Source: CAYOHG01 sp964465125 (GTDB lineage Bacteria; Planctomycetota; Phycisphaerae; UBA1845; Fen-1342). Taken from it: DNA of 23,551 nucleotides. The DNA lies in contig CAYXIO010000061.1 in assembly GCA_964465125.1 (NCBI GenBank), positions 1 through 23,551 on the forward strand, read 5' to 3'. The notes under the pieces were generated by a model, which saw only the letters and a list, made by a program, of their open reading frames with translations, had not been told where the DNA came from and searched no databases. The position numbers and the translations under genes are program-made. This document shows positions 15,839 through 22,854 of this stretch, piece after piece. Positions within the stretch are counted from its first letter, which is position 1, and the number at the start of each line of letters is the position of its first letter.

Positions 15839-16891
15839 TTAGAGCTTCTGGAGGACGAACGTGAGGTGCGCCGCGGCCAGCGGGCGATATCGTCCGCTCG
15901 GCAGAATCACGCGCTCGATCAATTCGGCCGGCCCGGTGTGCGCCGGCGTGTACGCCAGGTGCCGCAACGGATAGACGTCGTGCAGCGCCAGCAGCCCGCC
16001 GGGCGCCAGCCAGCGATCGCAGCGGCGGAAGTCGGCCCGCACGTGCGGCGCTTCGTGCAGCCCGTCGATGAACGCGAACGAGGCGCAGCCGTCGGCGAGG
16101 AGCGCTTCGACCTGGGCGCCGCTGCGGTTGATCTGCACCAGCCGCCGCAGCTCGCCAACCGCCGACACGTTGGCTCGCGCTACGTCCGCCTGCGCGGCAT
16201 ACAGCTCGTTCGGATCGATGCTGACCAGCAGGCCTTCGCTGCCCGCGCCGCCCAGCGCCGCAGCGATCGCCGCGGTCGATCGGCCCGAATAGCTGCCGAT
16301 CTCGAGCGCATGTCCGCCGAGGGTCGCGGCGCGACGCGCGGCCCAATCCAGCAACTGAAGCTCGCACACGTTCATCCAGCCGTGCGCGTGCCAGTGCAGC
16401 CGCTCGAAGTGCTCGGCTCGGCGGCAGCGTTGCTCGTCGTTTTCGGAGCCACCAAACGACTCGCGCACGCGCGGCGCGGTGCGGTCGACCAGTTCGCCCA
16501 GGAAGCGGTCGCAGACCGCGTTCAGAAAGCCGACGTCTTCATCGCCCGACGGGCGGTCCTGCCCGACGAACACGGCGCGCAGCGTGCGCCCGTCGTCTCG
16601 GCTGAACGGACGATACGTGCGCGGCTGGGTGTCGTTGGGCTCAAAGTGGAGCCGCCCCATGCTCAGATTCAGCTCGGGGAACTCGAAGCCCGCCAGAGCA
16701 ACGTCGAAGCTCGCCGCAAACCGCAGCACGCGCCGCCAGCTCTTGCGTGCGTGCGGCAGAACCTCGATCGAGGCCGCGTCGGCCCGGAAGTCGAACTCCT
16801 CGCCGACCGGCTCCGCGACCCAGGCGGATGCGGAGGTCAGACCTTCGACGGAATGCAACGGGCGCAGCGCCGCCGCGGGTGTCGTGCTCAT
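15839..16891 (-). CDS. SAM-dependent methyltransferase with an unrecognised N-terminal half
   Basis: From the ATG at 16891 the protein has 350 residues. The C-terminal half (~180-350) is a class I, Rossmann-type methyltransferase of the Methyltransf_24 kind: motif I ALEIGSYSGRST (195-206), acidic strand end SIDPNE (224-229), FIDGLHE (274-280) and LAPGGLLALHDVY (295-307). The acceptor substrate is unknown; relatives modify sugars, lipids or small metabolites. The N-terminal ~165 residues have no family I recognise; they begin with LHSVEGL and contain FELP-type strands and RTYRPFSRDDGRT. There is no good ribosome binding site before 16891. The longer frame to 17044 would translate the palindromic element at 16998-17030 and is therefore unlikely. 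It is convergent with the GH172 gene. Confidence 0.75.
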   Translation of the reverse strand: MSTTPAAALRPLHSVEGLTSASAWVAEPVGEEFDFRADAASIEVLPHARKSWRRVLRFAASFDVALAGFEFPELNLSMGRLHFEPNDTQPRTYRPFSRDDGRTLRAVFVGQDRPSGDEDVGFLNAVCDRFLGELVDRTAPRVRESFGGSENDEQRCRRAEHFERLHWHAHGWMNVCELQLLDWAARRAATLGGHALEIGSYSGRSTAAIAAALGGAGSEGLLVSIDPNELYAAQADVARANVSAVGELRRLVQINRSGAQVEALLADGCASFAFIDGLHEAPHVRADFRRCDRWLAPGGLLALHDVYPLRHLAYTPAHTGPAELIERVILPSGRYRPLAAAHLTFVLQKL

Positions 16892-16997
16892 ATTCTGTAC
16901 TGATCGGCGACCCGCTCGACCCACCCCGAGCAACGCCGCCCGCAGGGGCGCGCCCACGGGGATGAAGGCGCAAAATCCGCCGCGGGACGCGGCCACC

Positions 16998-17030
16998 GTC
17001 ATTCCGAGGAGCGCAGGGACGAGGAATCCT
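16998..17030. repeat. REP-like palindromic intergenic element
   Basis: In the 16892-17068 gap, GTCATTCCGAG...CGAGGAATCCT forms an imperfect dyad: ATTCC at 17001-17005 pairs with GGAAT at 17023-17027 around a G/C-rich centre. Sequences of this type (TCATTCCGAG...CGAGGAATC) are familiar to me as dispersed extragenic repeats in many unrelated bacteria. Only one copy is present here. I see no other gene in this gap. Confidence 0.55.
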
Positions 17031-17068
17031 GGCCGTGCGTCCACCGATCCGCCTCGCGCGGCGGCGCG

Positions 17069-18058
17069 TCAGGGAACGATGAACGAATCGGTTTTCGTCG
17101 CCGGGCCGAGCGCCTCGTCCGACTCCGGCACGCTGCCGATGATCCCCGCGATGCGTTCGTCAAGCGAAGTCTGAATCGTAAAGACGTTGTCCCGATTCAC
17201 GCCGACCGCGGGCGTCTTGGCGAACTCAACGTGCGTGTCGAGAAACATCACGTTCTGTCCCTCGCCGCGGTGGTTGCGCGAGTTGAACGGGCGCCAGCGT
17301 TCGACCTCCGAAACCAGCCTTGCCGGATCGACGTCCGACCAGCCCGCCGGCGCCGCGAGGTCGGATCGGCCGTCGCGGGTCGTGCGGCTCTCCGCAAGCC
17401 CTGCCCCCGCGGCGCGATAGTAAGGCCCCTTGTCCGCGGCAATCACCATGCGCGAGTCCAGATTGGCGTGCGGGCGTGCCTGGGGACCGTAGGGGAGCTG
17501 GTAGCCGTAACTGAGGCGGTCATAGCCCGCAAAGTCGAAGCGATTGCGGCCCGGCTGGGCTGCGATTGTGTCCGCGGCTCCGCCCGCGTCCGGCCCGGAG
17601 TTCCGCAAGTCGTCGGGCTCGTCCGAGCCGGCGGGGCAAAAGTACATGTTCGGCGTCGTTATCCCGTTGATCACGAGCATGAACAGCGAACGGCTGGGGT
17701 GGTTGCGCTTGGGGCTTTTCGTCGAGCTGGTTGACTCGCTGATCTTCAACTCCGCGTTCGAACCCATGGTTCCCACCCAGGTGACGCCGTGCGTGCGCGG
17801 CAGGGCATCGCCGCTGCCGTAGGTGGCCTCGAAGTAATGGGTCGGGAACCACTCCTCGTTGTCGTTGGCGTAGATCAGCATGCCCTGCCCGCAACCCCGC
17901 AGATTGGAGGCGCAGACGGCGCGCTTCGCCAACTCGCGGGCGCGCGACAGGGACGGGAGCAGAATCGAGATCAACAGGGCCAACAGAAGGAGCAGCCAGA
18001 ACAGATCGAGCGGCGTGAAAGCCCGGCGGAGGTTTCGGTGCTGAAGGTCTGAACACAT
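17069..18058 (-). CDS. Degenerate prepilin-type protein, H-X9-DG-like
   Basis: The ATG at 18058 is chosen because GGGAG lies 9 nt upstream; this gives 329 residues. The N-terminus RRA-FTPLDLFWLLLLLALLI followed by SILLPSLSRARELAKR aligns with type IV prepilins, but the invariant Glu at mature position 5 is Asp (D18) and Leu-Ile is Pro-Leu, so standard processing or assembly may be altered. The C-terminal region NHRGEGQNVMFLDTHVEF (H263 to D274) is a variant of H-X9-DG in which DG is DT, followed by VNRDNVFT. This gene and the 9951-10850 gene belong to the same broad pseudopilin group but are not close copies. It lies 177 nt downstream of the methyltransferase start, on the same strand and upstream in transcription, with the REP-like element between. 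Confidence 0.82.
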   Translation of the reverse strand: MCSDLQHRNLRRAFTPLDLFWLLLLLALLISILLPSLSRARELAKRAVCASNLRGCGQGMLIYANDNEEWFPTHYFEATYGSGDALPRTHGVTWVGTMGSNAELKISESTSSTKSPKRNHPSRSLFMLVINGITTPNMYFCPAGSDEPDDLRNSGPDAGGAADTIAAQPGRNRFDFAGYDRLSYGYQLPYGPQARPHANLDSRMVIAADKGPYYRAAGAGLAESRTTRDGRSDLAAPAGWSDVDPARLVSEVERWRPFNSRNHRGEGQNVMFLDTHVEFAKTPAVGVNRDNVFTIQTSLDERIAGIIGSVPESDEALGPATKTDSFIVP

Positions 18059-18177
18059 GGATGGCATCTCCCAGTCGGTGGGCGGGACACACAGATCCCT
18101 CATCTAACAGCATTGCACACGATGACCCGCGCGGCAACTCAATCCGCGATTCGAATGCCCGACTGCAAGTCCCAGCC

Positions 18178-18202
18178 CGCCACGCACCGTCTGAGCGTGG
18201 CG
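18178..18202 (-). terminator. Perfect 8-bp stem-loop downstream of dapA
   Basis: CGCCACGC at 18178-18185 pairs perfectly with GCGTGGCG at 18195-18202 around a 9-nt loop. It begins 14 nt after the dapA stop, where a terminator is expected for the minus-strand transcript. No T-run follows on that strand, so termination may need Rho, or the structure may only protect the 3' end. The remaining 18059-18215 sequence shows no gene. Confidence 0.45.
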
Positions 18203-18215
18203 CGGCAGAGCACGG

Positions 18216-19094
18216 CTAGTCCAGGCTGACGCGTTCGAGCAGCTCGCCCAGCTTGACGCGATTCTCCGGAGCGATCGGCGTCATCGGCAGCCGAAACTCC
18301 TCGGTACAGAGCCCGCGCAGCGCCATTGCGGTCTTGATCGGGATCGGGTTGGTCTCTAGCGACAGCAGCGCCCGCGCCAGGGGGAAGAGCGTCCGATGAG
18401 CTTCTCGGGCAGCGGCAAAGTCGCCCCCCAGCGCCGCGTCGGTCAGCCGTTTCACCGCACGCGGCGCCAGATTCGAGAGCACGCTCACCACGCCGACCGC
18501 CCCGAGCGCCATCAGCGGCCAAGTCAGCGGATCGTCACCGGAGAGCACGTCGATCGTGCTGGCCTGCATCAAATCCGCGGCATCGTCCACGCGGCCGGTG
18601 GCGTGCTTGACGGCCACGATCCGCGGGAACTTCTCGTGCAGCTTGGCGATGGTTGCAATGCTCAGCTCGACACCCGTGCGGCCGGGAATGTTGTAGAGCA
18701 CGATCGGGATCGACGCGCTGCGGGCGACCTCCGCGAAATGCGCGAACAAACCCGCCTGCGTGGGCCGGTTGTAGTACGGATTCACCACCAGCGCCGCCGA
18801 CGCCCCGGCCTCCACCGCAAGCCGGGTTCGCCGGACCGTCTCGGCGGTGTCGTTGGTTCCGGTTCCGGCGATGACCGGCAGGCGGCCCCGGGCGGCTCGA
18901 ATGACGCAGGCGATGACTTCGTGGTGCTCGTCATCGCGTAGCGTGGGCGATTCGCCGGTGGTTCCACAGGGGACCAGCGCGTCCACGCCGGCCTCGATCT
19001 GACGCTCGACCAGCCGTTCGAGCGTGTGATAGTCGACGCGGCCGTCCTGAAAGGGCGTGATCAGGGCGGTAACGGTTCCGCGGATGGACTTCAT
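18216..19094 (-). CDS. dapA: 4-hydroxy-tetrahydrodipicolinate synthase
   Basis: This cytoplasmic aldolase-class enzyme condenses pyruvate with aspartate semialdehyde, the first committed step of lysine and meso-diaminopimelate synthesis. The ATG at 19094 has an excellent ribosome binding site (AAGGAG, 6 nt spacing) and gives 292 residues, as in Escherichia coli DapA. The active site is intact: GTTGES with T45 and T46, Y107 in NPYYNRP, Y134 and R139 in YNIPGRT, and the Schiff-base lysine K163 in AVKHATG. GVVSVLSN (~205-212) is also typical. Histidine follows the catalytic lysine where most DapA have glutamate or aspartate. Related lyases (NanA, KDG aldolases) share the fold, but the motif set favours DapA. 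It is preceded by a 66-residue gene ending 1 nt before its start. Confidence 0.93.
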   Translation of the reverse strand: MKSIRGTVTALITPFQDGRVDYHTLERLVERQIEAGVDALVPCGTTGESPTLRDDEHHEVIACVIRAARGRLPVIAGTGTNDTAETVRRTRLAVEAGASAALVVNPYYNRPTQAGLFAHFAEVARSASIPIVLYNIPGRTGVELSIATIAKLHEKFPRIVAVKHATGRVDDAADLMQASTIDVLSGDDPLTWPLMALGAVGVVSVLSNLAPRAVKRLTDAALGGDFAAAREAHRTLFPLARALLSLETNPIPIKTAMALRGLCTEEFRLPMTPIAPENRVKLGELLERVSLD

Positions 19095-19095
19095 T

Positions 19096-19296
19096 TCACT
19101 CTCCTTGACCGGGCCGAGGCTGGGCCGCTCCCTGCCCTTCCTGGGCCGCGTCATTGAGGTACTTCTGAAAGTCGCGCATGCGATAGGACAGGAAGCAGAA
19201 GGCGTGATGCAGGGCGAGATACTCCACGTCCTCGCGATCGTCTTCGGCCTCGTGGCGCAGCTCGTTCAGCTTGGCTATCAGCGATTCGGCCCGCAT
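19096..19296 (-). CDS. Small conserved-looking helical protein upstream of dapA
   Basis: This 66-residue protein starts at ATG 19296 behind a near-perfect ribosome binding site (GGAGGT, 4-5 nt spacing); the frame could extend to 19344 but without such a site. Its stop lies 1 nt before the dapA ATG, and the dapA ribosome binding site lies inside its coding end, so the two are probably translationally coupled. The sequence is charged and likely all helical: AESLIAKLNELRHEAEDD, then EYLALHHAFCFLSYRMRDFQ. The last 15 residues are Gly/Gln-rich. I do not recognise a family; a regulator or partner of DapA is speculation. Confidence 0.72.
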   Translation of the reverse strand: MRAESLIAKLNELRHEAEDDREDVEYLALHHAFCFLSYRMRDFQKYLNDAAQEGQGAAQPRPGQGE

Positions 19297-19441
19297 CACG
19301 ACCTCCACAGAAAGCGGCCCCGCTCTCGCCTGGTTCCCTGCCACTCTTCCTCGGGGCTTGTTGCGACGATGATATAGCGGGCCGGGTCCGAAAACCGCCG
19401 CGCGATCGGCCCAAGTTCCGCGCGGGTCGGGAGCGTGCGCC

Positions 19442-19471
19442 TCGACACTGCTCCCGTCGGGCCCCTATGAT
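19442..19471 (+). promoter_or_regulatory. Probable promoter for the Ser/Thr kinase gene
   Basis: TCGACA at 19442-19447 and TATGAT at 19466-19471 are separated by 18 nt; each matches 5 of 6 consensus bases. The transcript would begin near 19478, about 53 nt before the GTG at 19531. A second -10-like hexamer, TAGAAT at 19521-19526, has no -35 box and is too near the start. On the other strand, TATATC (complement of 19371-19376) is a weak candidate -10 box for the dapA pair. Confidence 0.5.
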
Positions 19472-19530
19472 TCGGCGCCGGCGATGTTCGGCCGCGCCCC
19501 GGCTGCGCGGCTAACATCTTTAGAATAAAG

Positions 19531-20811
19531 GTGTTCCGCAGCGTGACGACCAACGACGGAGCTCGCCAACCCGCGTCAGATCCGAGGGACGAAAGTCAAC
19601 TCGGCCGCATGGCGCTGGACCGCAGCCTGATCACGCCCGACGAGCTGCTCGAAGCTTCCTCGCAGCAGAAGCTCAACGCCGGCAACGGTGCGCCCCGTCC
19701 GCTGGGCGACGTGCTGGTCGAGCTCGGCTTCGTGACGCGCAGCCAGTTGAACCGGCTGGCCGGCGGCAGCGAAGACTCCGGCGGCCGCCCCGCTCAGCAG
19801 ATTCCGGGCTACCAGCTCCAACGAAAGGTCGGCGCCGGCGCGATGGCCGTCGTCTATCGCGCCAAGCAGCTCAGCCTCGACCGCATCGTCGCGATCAAGA
19901 TTCTGCCCAAGAAGCTCAGCCGCAACGCCGAATTCGTTGACCGCTTCTACAAGGAAGGCAAGGCGGCGGCCCAGCTCAATCACAACAACATCGTGCAGGC
20001 CATCGACGTCGGTGAGTCGGGCGGGTTTCACTACTTCGTCATGGAGTTCGTCGAGGGAAACACCGTCTACGATGAGATCGCGCGCGGAAAGCTCTACAGC
20101 GAAGCCGAGGCCGTCGCGATCACCCGCCAGGTCGGCGAAGCGCTGCGCCACGCGCACAGCCGCGGCATCATCCACCGCGACGTCAAGCCCAAGAACCTGA
20201 TGCTGACGCGCACTCGCGTCGCCAAGCTCGCCGATATGGGCCTGGCCCGCGCGACCAGCGACCGCGAGGCCGCCATGGCGGAGGCCGGCCGCGCCTACGG
20301 AACACCCTACTACATCAGCCCGGAGCAGATCCGCGGCGAGGTGAATATCGACGCGCGGGCCGACATCTACTCGCTCGGCGCCACCTTCTATCACATGGTG
20401 ACCGGCCGCGTGCCGTTCGAGGCGCCGACCCCTTCCGGCGTCATGCACAAGCACCTCAAGGAGCCCCTGACCCCGCCGGACCACATCAATACCAAACTGA
20501 CCGCGGGCTGCGCGGCGGTGATCGAAATGATGATGGCCAAGAACCGCGAGGAGCGCTACCCGAGCTGCAAGGAGCTGATCGAGGACCTCGAGCAGCTCAC
20601 GCGCAACGAGCCGCCGCGCTATGCGCAGCAGCATCTCGGCCATGACGTCTTCGCGGCGCTGGCCACCGGCAAGGCCCAGCCGACGCAGCCGATTGAGCCG
20701 CCGCGGGCGAACGTCCAGGGCGTGCCGACAGGGGTGGCGATCACACTGGGCGCGGTGGCGGTGCTGAGCATCCTGATCAACATCATTCTCGCGGTGAACG
20801 CCTCGCAGTAG
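19531..20811 (+). CDS. Membrane-anchored Ser/Thr protein kinase with an extra N-terminal domain
   Basis: This is a 426-residue PknB-like kinase. The kinase domain spans ~94-355: glycine loop VGAGAMAVVY (100-109), ATP lysine K123 in VAIK, helix-C glutamate E142, catalytic HRDVKPKN with D217 and N222, and activation end GTPYYISPEQ (257-266). The metal-binding triplet is DMG (235-237) instead of DFG. A single hydrophobic segment near 400-422 (AITLGAVAVLSILINIILAV) anchors the C-terminus with almost nothing beyond it, so there is no external sensor domain. Residues ~25-80 (ALDRSLITPDELLEA...PLGDVLVELGFVTRSQLNRL) form two helix-turn units resembling the MshEN/GspE N-terminal domain, which binds c-di-GMP in some proteins. 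The start is uncertain: GTG 19531, GTG 19543 or ATG 19609. Substrates are unknown. Confidence 0.88.
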   Translation: MFRSVTTNDGARQPASDPRDESQLGRMALDRSLITPDELLEASSQQKLNAGNGAPRPLGDVLVELGFVTRSQLNRLAGGSEDSGGRPAQQIPGYQLQRKVGAGAMAVVYRAKQLSLDRIVAIKILPKKLSRNAEFVDRFYKEGKAAAQLNHNNIVQAIDVGESGGFHYFVMEFVEGNTVYDEIARGKLYSEAEAVAITRQVGEALRHAHSRGIIHRDVKPKNLMLTRTRVAKLADMGLARATSDREAAMAEAGRAYGTPYYISPEQIRGEVNIDARADIYSLGATFYHMVTGRVPFEAPTPSGVMHKHLKEPLTPPDHINTKLTAGCAAVIEMMMAKNREERYPSCKELIEDLEQLTRNEPPRYAQQHLGHDVFAALATGKAQPTQPIEPPRANVQGVPTGVAITLGAVAVLSILINIILAVNASQ

Positions 20812-20845
20812 GTCCGCGGGACGAACCTCGCTGGCCTGATCGGCA

Positions 20846-21850
20846 TTACGCGGCGCTCGCCTCGCGCGCCAGCTTGCGCGTCGCGACTTCGATCACGCGC
20901 TGCACGCCCAGGAAGCACAGCACCAGCGCTCCGACGACGATTCGCGTCCACCAGGAGCTGAGATTGCCCTGAAACGTGATGATCGTCTGAATCAGCCCCA
21001 GAATGAGCACGCCCATGAGCGTCCCCACCACCGAGCCCACGCCGCCGCGCAGCAGCGTGCCGCCGATGACCGCGGCGGCGATCGCATCGAGCTCAAGCCC
21101 CTTGCAGGCGGCCGGATCACCGGACTGCTGATAGAGCGTGAACAGCACGCCCGCGAACGCCGACAGCACCCCCGAGACCGCGAAGACGCCCACGCGCGTG
21201 GCGGCGATCGGCAGCCCCATCAGCCGCGCCGACGGCTCGTCATCGCCCAGCGCGTAGATGGCCCGCCCGAAACGAAGCTGTCCGAGCACGTAGTGCGCCA
21301 GCGCGAACACCAGGATGAACGCGAACACCGTAATCGGCAGGAAGGTGCCGCGCGGTCCCAGCGGCAGCCTCACCGACAGCGTTTCATTCAACGTTTCCGC
21401 GACAAAGGGATGCATGATCCCCAGCGAGTGGGGGCAGACCGCGAAGGCCGCGCCGCGTGCGAAGAACATTCCCGCCAGCGTCACGAGGAACGACGGGAGC
21501 TGGAACACCTGGACCAGCAGCCCCTGCGCCGCGCCGAACGCCGTGCCGATCCCCAGCGCGATCAGAATCGCCAGCAGTGGGTGAACTCCGCCGCGCTCCA
21601 CCAGCGCGGCGATGAGAATGCTCGTGAAGGCCATCAGCGAGCCGACCGACAGGTCGATGCCGCCGGAGAGGATCACGAAGGTGGCGCCGCAGGCGGCGAC
21701 GGCGAGGAAGGCGTTGTCGACCAGCAGGTTTCGAGCGACGCTCCACGACGCGAAGTAGGGGTAGGCCAGGGAACCGGCGGTGAACAGGCCGAGCAGGACC
21801 AGCGCCGTGGCCGCCAGGGAGAGATTCCGGGAGGACAGCAGGCGAATCAT
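20846..21850 (-). CDS. yjfF: CUT2 sugar ABC transporter permease, YjfF-like
   Basis: This is a 334-residue inner-membrane permease of the ribose/galactofuranose (CUT2) class. The ATG at 21850 overlaps the stop of the preceding permease gene (ATGA). Family marks include FVILSGGIDLSVGSLMAFTS (~60-79), ARGAAFAV, FGRAIYALGDDEPSARLMGL and LDAIAAAVIGGTLLRGG. It follows a distinct second permease, and the order ATPase, permease, permease matches ytfR-ytfT-yjfF of Escherichia coli, whose system imports galactofuranose. That makes YjfF the best name, although the ligand here is inferred from order and homology only. The gene ends the operon, convergent with the kinase gene across a 34-nt gap. Confidence 0.85.
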   Translation of the reverse strand: MIRLLSSRNLSLAATALVLLGLFTAGSLAYPYFASWSVARNLLVDNAFLAVAACGATFVILSGGIDLSVGSLMAFTSILIAALVERGGVHPLLAILIALGIGTAFGAAQGLLVQVFQLPSFLVTLAGMFFARGAAFAVCPHSLGIMHPFVAETLNETLSVRLPLGPRGTFLPITVFAFILVFALAHYVLGQLRFGRAIYALGDDEPSARLMGLPIAATRVGVFAVSGVLSAFAGVLFTLYQQSGDPAACKGLELDAIAAAVIGGTLLRGGVGSVVGTLMGVLILGLIQTIITFQGNLSSWWTRIVVGALVLCFLGVQRVIEVATRKLAREASAA

Positions 21851-22854
21851 GCCTCGACCCTCCCGCGCCAGTGCGTGAACCACTGGCGAACGACGGTCGA
21901 TTGCGTCAGACAGACCAGGATGACGACGATCGCCTTGGGCGCCGGCGCGATCTCCGCGCTCACATCCAGCATGTAGAGCGTTTTGGTGAGCGTCTGCATC
22001 AGCATCGCGCCGACCACCGAGCCGAACAGCAGAAACCGCCCGCCGTTGAGCGACGTGCCGCCGATCACGACCGCCAGAATGGCGTCGAGCTCGAGCAACT
22101 GGCCGGCGTTGTTGGCGTCGGCGGCCTTGATGTAGGAGCACTCGATCACGCCGGTCAGCCCGGCACACAGCCCGCAGAAGCCGTACACCAGCAGCTTGAC
22201 CATCCGGTCGGGCACGCCCGACAGCCGGCTGGCGACCTCGTTGTCGCCGACCGCTTCGATCAGCAGCCGCAGCGCCGTCCGCGACGTCCCCAGCGCCGTC
22301 AGCACCAGCAGCGCCGCCAGCAGCGACACCGGCAGCGGCAGGCCGAACAGCGCACCGTTGCCGACGTACGCCAGGGCCGGATCCTCAAAGGTGATGATCA
22401 TGCCGTCGGTGATGAGCTGCGCCACGCCGCGGCCGGCCACCATCAGGATCAGCGTGGCCACGATCGGCTGGAGCCGCAGCCAGGTGACCAGCGCGCCGTT
22501 CCAGAGCCCGGCCAGCAGCGCCGCGAGCAGCGCCAGCCCGATCGCCAGCGGCCAGGCGAGCGAGTGCGTGACCGCGGTCGCCGCGATGGCGCCCGTAATC
22601 GCCACCACCGCGCCGACCGAGAGGTCCACGCCGCCGGTCGCGATGACCAGCGTCATGCCCAGCGCGACGATCGCCACTTTCGAGCCGTGGTTGAGGATGT
22701 CCACCACCACGCCGTAGAGCCGCCCGTCGCGCAGCTCGATCTGGAAGAACATCGGAGTGAACAGCGCGTTGAACAGCAGCAGCAGGGCGAGGGCCAGCAG
22801 CGTCCAGCGCACCGATGCGATGGGGGCGAACAGGCTGGAGCGCGCGCTAGGCAT
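21847..22854 (-). CDS. ytfT: CUT2 sugar ABC transporter permease, YtfT-like
   Basis: This is a 335-residue inner-membrane permease, close to the 341 residues of Escherichia coli YtfT. The ATG at 22854 overlaps the end of the ATPase gene by 8 bases; a TTG at 22866 is a less likely start. CUT2 features: LVIATGGVDLSVGAVVAITG (~70-90), a long middle hydrophobic region, AVGDNEVASRLSGVP and LDAILAVVIGGTSLNGGRF. It should pair with the YjfF-like protein as a heterodimeric channel; most CUT2 systems use one permease gene, so two adjacent unlike permeases support the Ytf type. The binding protein (YtfQ) would be encoded upstream of the ATPase, beyond the right edge. Confidence 0.87.
   Translation of the reverse strand: MPSARSSLFAPIASVRWTLLALALLLLFNALFTPMFFQIELRDGRLYGVVVDILNHGSKVAIVALGMTLVIATGGVDLSVGAVVAITGAIAATAVTHSLAWPLAIGLALLAALLAGLWNGALVTWLRLQPIVATLILMVAGRGVAQLITDGMIITFEDPALAYVGNGALFGLPLPVSLLAALLVLTALGTSRTALRLLIEAVGDNEVASRLSGVPDRMVKLLVYGFCGLCAGLTGVIECSYIKAADANNAGQLLELDAILAVVIGGTSLNGGRFLLFGSVVGAMLMQTLTKTLYMLDVSAEIAPAPKAIVVILVCLTQSTVVRQWFTHWRGRVEA

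Noticed and set aside
16892..17044. N-terminal extension of the methyltransferase to a GTG at 17044
   Set aside because: It would translate the REP-like element, giving the junk-like PGFLVPALLGMT; the ATG at 16891 leaves the full domain intact.
18146..18162. GATTCGAATGC, resembling a tRNA T-arm
   Set aside because: The flanking five bases do not pair on either strand and no anticodon or acceptor stem is found nearby.
19521..19526. TAGAAT as the -10 box of the kinase gene
   Set aside because: No -35 match at 16-18 nt, and the transcript would begin after the GTG at 19531; the pair at 19442-19471 is better.
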